Assembly: GCA_016288635.1 (NCBI GenBank)
Contig: JAEEKZ010000013.1
Coordinates: 1 to 32,284 of the forward strand
Origin: Caryophanales bacterium
Lineage (GTDB): Bacteria > Bacillota_I > Bacilli_A > RF39 > UBA660
DNA length: 32,284 nucleotides
Reading direction: 5' to 3'
Positions within the stretch are counted from its first letter, which is position 1, and each line of letters opens with the position of its first letter. Shown piece after piece: positions 28,427 to 32,284 of this stretch. The notes below the pieces were generated by a model. The model made no database searches and was not told where the DNA came from. It worked only from the letters and a program-made list of their open reading frames with translations. The position numbers and the translations under genes were made by a program.

Positions 28427-28449
28427 ATTTACTCCCCTGACAGTTGCTT

Positions 28450-28478
28450 ATTATATGGTATTGACTTTATTTAGTCAA
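28450..28478 (-). promoter_or_regulatory. Promoter of 27554..28426
   Basis: Minus strand TTGACT-N17-TATAAT; -35 is part of inverted repeat TTGACT-AAATAA-AGTCAA. Confidence 0.8.
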
Positions 28479-28481
28479 TAA

Positions 28482-28504
28482 AAAAGAAGATGTAATCTTC
28501 TTTT
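28482..28504 (-). terminator. Intrinsic terminator overlapping stop codon
   Basis: AAAAGAAGAT/ATCTTCTTTT stem. Confidence 0.8.
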
Positions 28505-29405
28505 ATCTTGCTGAAATTCCGTCTCTAATGTTTCTTCCGCAAAGAACATTATCAATCATTTTTATTTCTCCTTCTGTGAACATAGATTGCTTAATATATG
28601 TAACAAGTTTTTCTCTAGCAGTGTACATTTTATTAAAATCGCTCAATATTCCGGAAACATTTCCTATTCTATTTTTAACACGTCTATTAATTTCTTCTTC
28701 TACTCTTCTTTTTGCTTGCTCAATTAATTGAACTCTTATCTTTTCATTTTTCTTTTCATCAAGACTATCTATTTTATTTATATCACTTAAACGTACTGTA
28801 GCAATTGGATCTTCACTTCTTAACATATATTCTGGAAATGATTCTTGAACAATATGTTTTCTATCTTGAGACACTACAATGACGTGATTACCCATTTCAC
28901 GATTCACAATTCCTACAGTGCTTATCCATGCGCTTTTAGGTAATAAATAACCATTTAATTCTTCATGTGCTTTTTTAGGTATAAATCTTTTAAACTCCAC
29001 TAATGATGGTTTTGTAATACTAGTTAAGCTTTCGCCCCTAGAACTAGAATGTCTTATATTTGATTTATCTGGTAAGTAGCAACAAAATTCATTTGTAATG
29101 AATAGTTCTTCTCGCCAGCCACTCTCTGGATCAGCATATGGTTCCCATGAGTAATAACCATTTAAATCAAGTTTTCTTCCATCAGAGCATTTAACTGTTA
29201 GTTTTGCTTCTTTGTTACTCGCTCTTCCTGTAATGGTATATTGTTTTTCAGTTGCTTCATCTATGAATGACCAATATAAATTATTGCCATTTCCAACTGA
29301 GCATCTTATTGTTTCAAATAATTCTGCTAGAGCATCTGGGCTAAATAAAGCTCTAATTTCATCAATTGCTTTACAATCAATTTCTGCTTGCATTATTTTT
29401 TTCAT
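28503..29405 (-). CDS. Unknown predicted cytoplasmic protein, family X paralog 3
   Basis: KIMQAEIDCKAIDEI; CSDGRKLDLN; LPDKSNIRH; ELNGYLLPKS; C-terminal FTEGEIKMIDNVLCGRNIRDGISAR. Confidence 0.82.
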   Translation of the reverse strand: MKKIMQAEIDCKAIDEIRALFSPDALAELFETIRCSVGNGNNLYWSFIDEATEKQYTITGRASNKEAKLTVKCSDGRKLDLNGYYSWEPYADPESGWREELFITNEFCCYLPDKSNIRHSSSRGESLTSITKPSLVEFKRFIPKKAHEELNGYLLPKSAWISTVGIVNREMGNHVIVVSQDRKHIVQESFPEYMLRSEDPIATVRLSDINKIDSLDEKKNEKIRVQLIEQAKRRVEEEINRRVKNRIGNVSGILSDFNKMYTAREKLVTYIKQSMFTEGEIKMIDNVLCGRNIRDGISAR

Positions 29406-29430
29406 ATTATATTCCCCCTGATGAGTATTT

Positions 29431-29459
29431 ATTATATGTTATGTATAATTAAAAAACAA
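29431..29459 (-). promoter_or_regulatory. Candidate promoter of 28503..29405
   Basis: Minus strand TTGTTT-N17-TATAAT; -35 lies in the upstream terminator 3' arm. Confidence 0.5.
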
Positions 29460-29478
29460 GACGTTATTTTGTCTTGTT
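29455..29478 (-). terminator. Intrinsic terminator spanning stop codon of 29464..30255
   Basis: AACAAGAC/GTCTTGTT stem then T tract. Confidence 0.75.
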
Positions 29479-30255
29479 AATTAACTTTTTAATCCCTAAT
29501 GGAATTAGAAAAATGATATTAAATGCAATAAAATATAAAACTAACATCAGTATGGGATTTAAGAATTGTAAATGCGCTTCAGTTAGCTTAGATGCAATAC
29601 CTTCAAAGAATGGTACTCCACCTAATTCTCTATATAACATAAAATCAAATTTAAATATAAAATCTATTGGTATAACTACTAACGATACTATTACATGAAA
29701 TATATAGCCTTTTATTATTGTGGAATAATCCATATCCACATAATTGGTTACTATAAGTAGTAAACCAATAAATACCATTACAAAGTGCCATATCATTGAA
29801 TAAAAGGCTCCAAATGATAGAAATGGATAATACTTTAAACCATTTAAGAATAACATATTAGCTAAACCACCAATAATACATCCTGTTGCTAGCCAACTAT
29901 CTGCATATTTTTTTATTTTACCTTTACAAAATCCTGCGATTGGTCCTGCTAGCATTATAAAGGAACAAGTATCAAGTGGTAATAAACCCCAGTTAAATGA
30001 ACCTGAGTATTTAATATCATATATTGATTCCCAAGTAGTTTTAGTAATATAAAACACTATCATAAATATACCAGTTATTTTTATTATCTTTAGTATCTTT
30101 TCTTTAGGTTGTTTTCTTAATGCTATTAATAATACTACAAGTAATACTATTGATATTCCTAGATATAAATATTGAGGGAATCCACCAAAGTCTTGTCCAG
30201 AATATCCCGGAATATTATATTTATAGTCAAAAAAATTATAATTACCTCTAAACAT
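29464..30255 (-). CDS. YwaF/TMEM164-like (TIGR02206-type) integral membrane protein
   Basis: Multiple hydrophobic segments; WGLLPLDTCSFIMLAGPIAG and SMIWHFVMVFIGLLLI resemble that family; assigned from memory of motifs. Confidence 0.6.
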   Translation of the reverse strand: MFRGNYNFFDYKYNIPGYSGQDFGGFPQYLYLGISIVLLVVLLIALRKQPKEKILKIIKITGIFMIVFYITKTTWESIYDIKYSGSFNWGLLPLDTCSFIMLAGPIAGFCKGKIKKYADSWLATGCIIGGLANMLFLNGLKYYPFLSFGAFYSMIWHFVMVFIGLLLIVTNYVDMDYSTIIKGYIFHVIVSLVVIPIDFIFKFDFMLYRELGGVPFFEGIASKLTEAHLQFLNPILMLVLYFIAFNIIFLIPLGIKKLINKTK

Positions 30256-30268
30256 CTAAATCACTCTT

Positions 30269-30970
30269 TTATTGTTCTAAACTTTTCATAAAATTATCTA
30301 TTAGTATTTGTGTATATTGATCAGTCAAATACTCAGGATGCCATTGTACTCCTACGATGAATTTTTTTCCTGGATATTCAACCCCTTCAATTATCCCATC
30401 ATCTGCAATAGCATTTACTAATAATGTGTCCATTTCAAATTTAACTACATCATGATGACAACTATTAACATCTATTTCTTGTGCATTCATCAAACTTCCT
30501 AGTTTTGATTCTGATTTTAATATAACTTTATGTTTATATTCAGAATGATTACCAGAATGACTATCATTATCAAGTCTTTCAGTCATATCAAATCTAGCTC
30601 TATTTTTAGCAAACATACTACACATTATTTGAAAACCAAGGCATATTGCTAATAATGGTTTATCTTTATTTATTGCATACTTTATAACATACTCATCTAA
30701 TTTATAAGCATATGTTCCACCTGGTACGATAAATGCATCACATTTATCTAAAATACAATCTATCTTATTGGTATTTACTATATCTGTACCTGGTTCTATT
30801 TCATCAAAATAATTCTTGTTTTCAGTTGGTAATATAGTTATACATACAACATTTTCTTTCTCAGCCAAAAACTTTCTTACAGCTTCATGAGTTTGTATTA
30901 TGTCTTGACCATCTTTATTTTTGTATGCTCTTCCAACTATTCCTATAGTATACATTCTAGTATTATCCAT
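30269..30970 (-). CDS. Class I glutamine amidotransferase-like, gamma-glutamyl-GABA hydrolase (PuuD/peptidase C26) family
   Basis: CDAFIVPGGTYAYKLDEYVI; KPLLAICLGFQIMCSMF nucleophile elbow; IVGVQWHPEYL. Confidence 0.85.
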   Translation of the reverse strand: MDNTRMYTIGIVGRAYKNKDGQDIIQTHEAVRKFLAEKENVVCITILPTENKNYFDEIEPGTDIVNTNKIDCILDKCDAFIVPGGTYAYKLDEYVIKYAINKDKPLLAICLGFQIMCSMFAKNRARFDMTERLDNDSHSGNHSEYKHKVILKSESKLGSLMNAQEIDVNSCHHDVVKFEMDTLLVNAIADDGIIEGVEYPGKKFIVGVQWHPEYLTDQYTQILIDNFMKSLEQ

Positions 30971-31008
30971 TAATTATCACCTAAATTCTAAGTACATTAT
31001 ATCAAAGA

Positions 31009-31025
31009 TTCGACATTATTCGACA
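31009..31025. repeat. 17-bp direct repeat copy 1
   Basis: ttcgacattattcgaca, exact match to 31062..31078. Confidence 0.95.
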
Positions 31026-31027
31026 AA

Positions 31028-31056
31028 AAAAGATTAATGTTTTAAATTAATCTTTT
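31028..31056 (-). terminator. Intrinsic terminator between the 17-bp repeats
   Basis: AAAAGATTAA/TTAATCTTTT stem, T tract on minus strand. Confidence 0.75.
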
Positions 31057-31061
31057 ATTAG

Positions 31062-31078
31062 TTCGACATTATTCGACA
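31062..31078. repeat. 17-bp direct repeat copy 2
   Basis: ttcgacattattcgaca. Confidence 0.95.
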
Positions 31079-31080
31079 TT

Positions 31081-32283
31081 TTATTTAGGCCCTCGCATGA
31101 GGCTTTCTACACATTCTAAATCTAATGATTCAAAAGTTTCTCTAATACCTGCACACATACTATTATTAAAATCAGTTAATTGACTTAAATTACCAATTAC
31201 TTTACCATTGTAAGTAAATTTGTTATATACCATTTGAGGTTCACTTGTACACTCCCCTACAACGGTTCTTAAATCGCCTGTTTGCTCATCTTCATCAATT
31301 ATGATGCTTGTATAATACAGTATATAATCATCATAATCGAATATATATTTAACATCTGCAGATTTTGATGATGTTGCTTCGAATCTTATATTCCCAGATA
31401 AATGATTTCCCGTTGAACACTTTGTCACTAGTTCATTTTGTAATTGATTGGTTAATGTATTAGTATTTATTTCATATCCTCTATATCTAAGGGTATTATC
31501 TTTAAGTGATGTATTTATTAATTTATGAGAGCATTCAACGTCTGTATTTTCCAACATAGTTCTTAGTTTAGAACATAGAGAATTATATAATTCATTTAAT
31601 TTTGCATTACTTGTAAGTGGGCTTCTATTAAATGTAAAATCATCTTCAGATAAGTTTGAAGCGCAAATTCCTGTTAGCACCCTTTCATCGCCTGTTTCTG
31701 CATCAGTTTCGATTGATATAGATGTGTTAAATACGGCTCCTGAGTCTTTATCAAAGACGAGTGAAACAAGTGAAGAATTGTTTGATGTAGGTGTTAAATA
31801 TATTATTGAATTATCAGAATAGTCATTATTTACACATTTATTATTTATGCTTTCTTGTGCACTTTGAATCATTTGATCAACATTAACTTCTTTTCCTTTA
31901 TATCTTAGTACAAGATCTGGTTTTGAATCCTCTAATAATTTATTTGTACATGTAGGTGTAAGTGTTCCTAATACTGTTTTTACTTTTGAACACATTGTTC
32001 CAGTAAAATCTGATATTAAATGATTATCAGTTATTTCTTTTCCGTTGTATGAAAAATTATCGAGTTTCATATTTGGATTACCCATGCAATCGCCAAAAGC
32101 GACAGATAATTCCCCATTGGCATCTTTTATCACTGATACTGATGTAAAAATACTAATATCATCTTCTTTATTAAAAGTATAGGTTACATCTGCAGAATTT
32201 TCTGATACTGCTTCAAATATAATATTGGAGTCGTTATTATTACTTGTACATGCATTCTGTAATAAGACTTTTTCATTATTTAA
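31081..32283 (-). CDS. Cys-patterned tandem repeat protein, N-terminally truncated by window edge
   Basis: The open frame continues past track start 32133 (an internal GTG) to the window end, adding LNNEKVLLQNACTSNNNDSNIIFEAVSENSADVTYTFNKEDDISIFTSVS; repeated units with GxC...(M/L)CxxxxxxL...xC....KC. Confidence 0.85.
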   Translation of the reverse strand, partial: LNNEKVLLQNACTSNNNDSNIIFEAVSENSADVTYTFNKEDDISIFTSVSVIKDANGELSVAFGDCMGNPNMKLDNFSYNGKEITDNHLISDFTGTMCSKVKTVLGTLTPTCTNKLLEDSKPDLVLRYKGKEVNVDQMIQSAQESINNKCVNNDYSDNSIIYLTPTSNNSSLVSLVFDKDSGAVFNTSISIETDAETGDERVLTGICASNLSEDDFTFNRSPLTSNAKLNELYNSLCSKLRTMLENTDVECSHKLINTSLKDNTLRYRGYEINTNTLTNQLQNELVTKCSTGNHLSGNIRFEATSSKSADVKYIFDYDDYILYYTSIIIDEDEQTGDLRTVVGECTSEPQMVYNKFTYNGKVIGNLSQLTDFNNSMCAGIRETFESLDLECVESLMRGPK

Positions 32284-32284
32284 A

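Noticed and set aside
25179-29698. Plus-strand ORFs opposite the ABC transporter, family X genes and YwaF-like gene
   Set aside because: Antisense to longer, motif-supported minus-strand genes; 26903..27157 and 27000..27299 also overlap each other in different frames.
31009-31078. CRISPR array or transposon ends
   Set aside because: Only two copies, 17 bp, with a terminator rather than a spacer series; no transposase or inverted termini.
31009-31078. LexA/SOS box
   Set aside because: Repeats are direct (TTCGACA..TTCGACA), not the palindromic CGAAC-N4-GTTCG Firmicutes box.
1-32284. Mollicute genetic code (TGA = Trp)
   Set aside because: trmD and rimM terminate at TGA in ATGA overlaps and Trp is encoded by TGG, so code 11 fits.

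Overview
AT-rich 32 kb window. Every credible gene is on the minus strand, and TGA is used as a stop (trmD, rimM), so this looks like code 11 from a low-GC Firmicutes/Bacilli-type genome (taxon is inference). The left ~18 kb is a compact housekeeping stretch read right to left: ileS (type-2 IleRS with a T-box leader), hypothetical, mutL, YgjP-like metallopeptidase, TrmH-family methyltransferase, rimM, trmD, hypothetical, HAD nucleotidase-like, ruvB, folD, glyA, folA, tmk, queA, small membrane protein, FAD dehydrogenase, polA (cut by the left edge). The right ~13 kb is accessory in character and mostly single-gene units with their own promoter and terminator: a HAD protein; three tandem membrane-anchored extracellular paralogs built from a repeated module with an optional C-terminal domain; a fused ATPase/permease ABC transporter with internal repeats in its extracytoplasmic region; three tandem predicted cytoplasmic paralogs of unknown function; a YwaF/TMEM164-like membrane protein; a class I GATase-like (PuuD-type) hydrolase; and a Cys-patterned repeat protein cut by the right edge. 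Best candidates for undescribed biology are the two triplicated families around the ABC transporter, the Cys-repeat protein, the recurring CTAG terminator stems, the paired TTCGACA repeats, and the unusual T-box/ileS junction. No tRNA, rRNA, CRISPR array or transposase was recognised.
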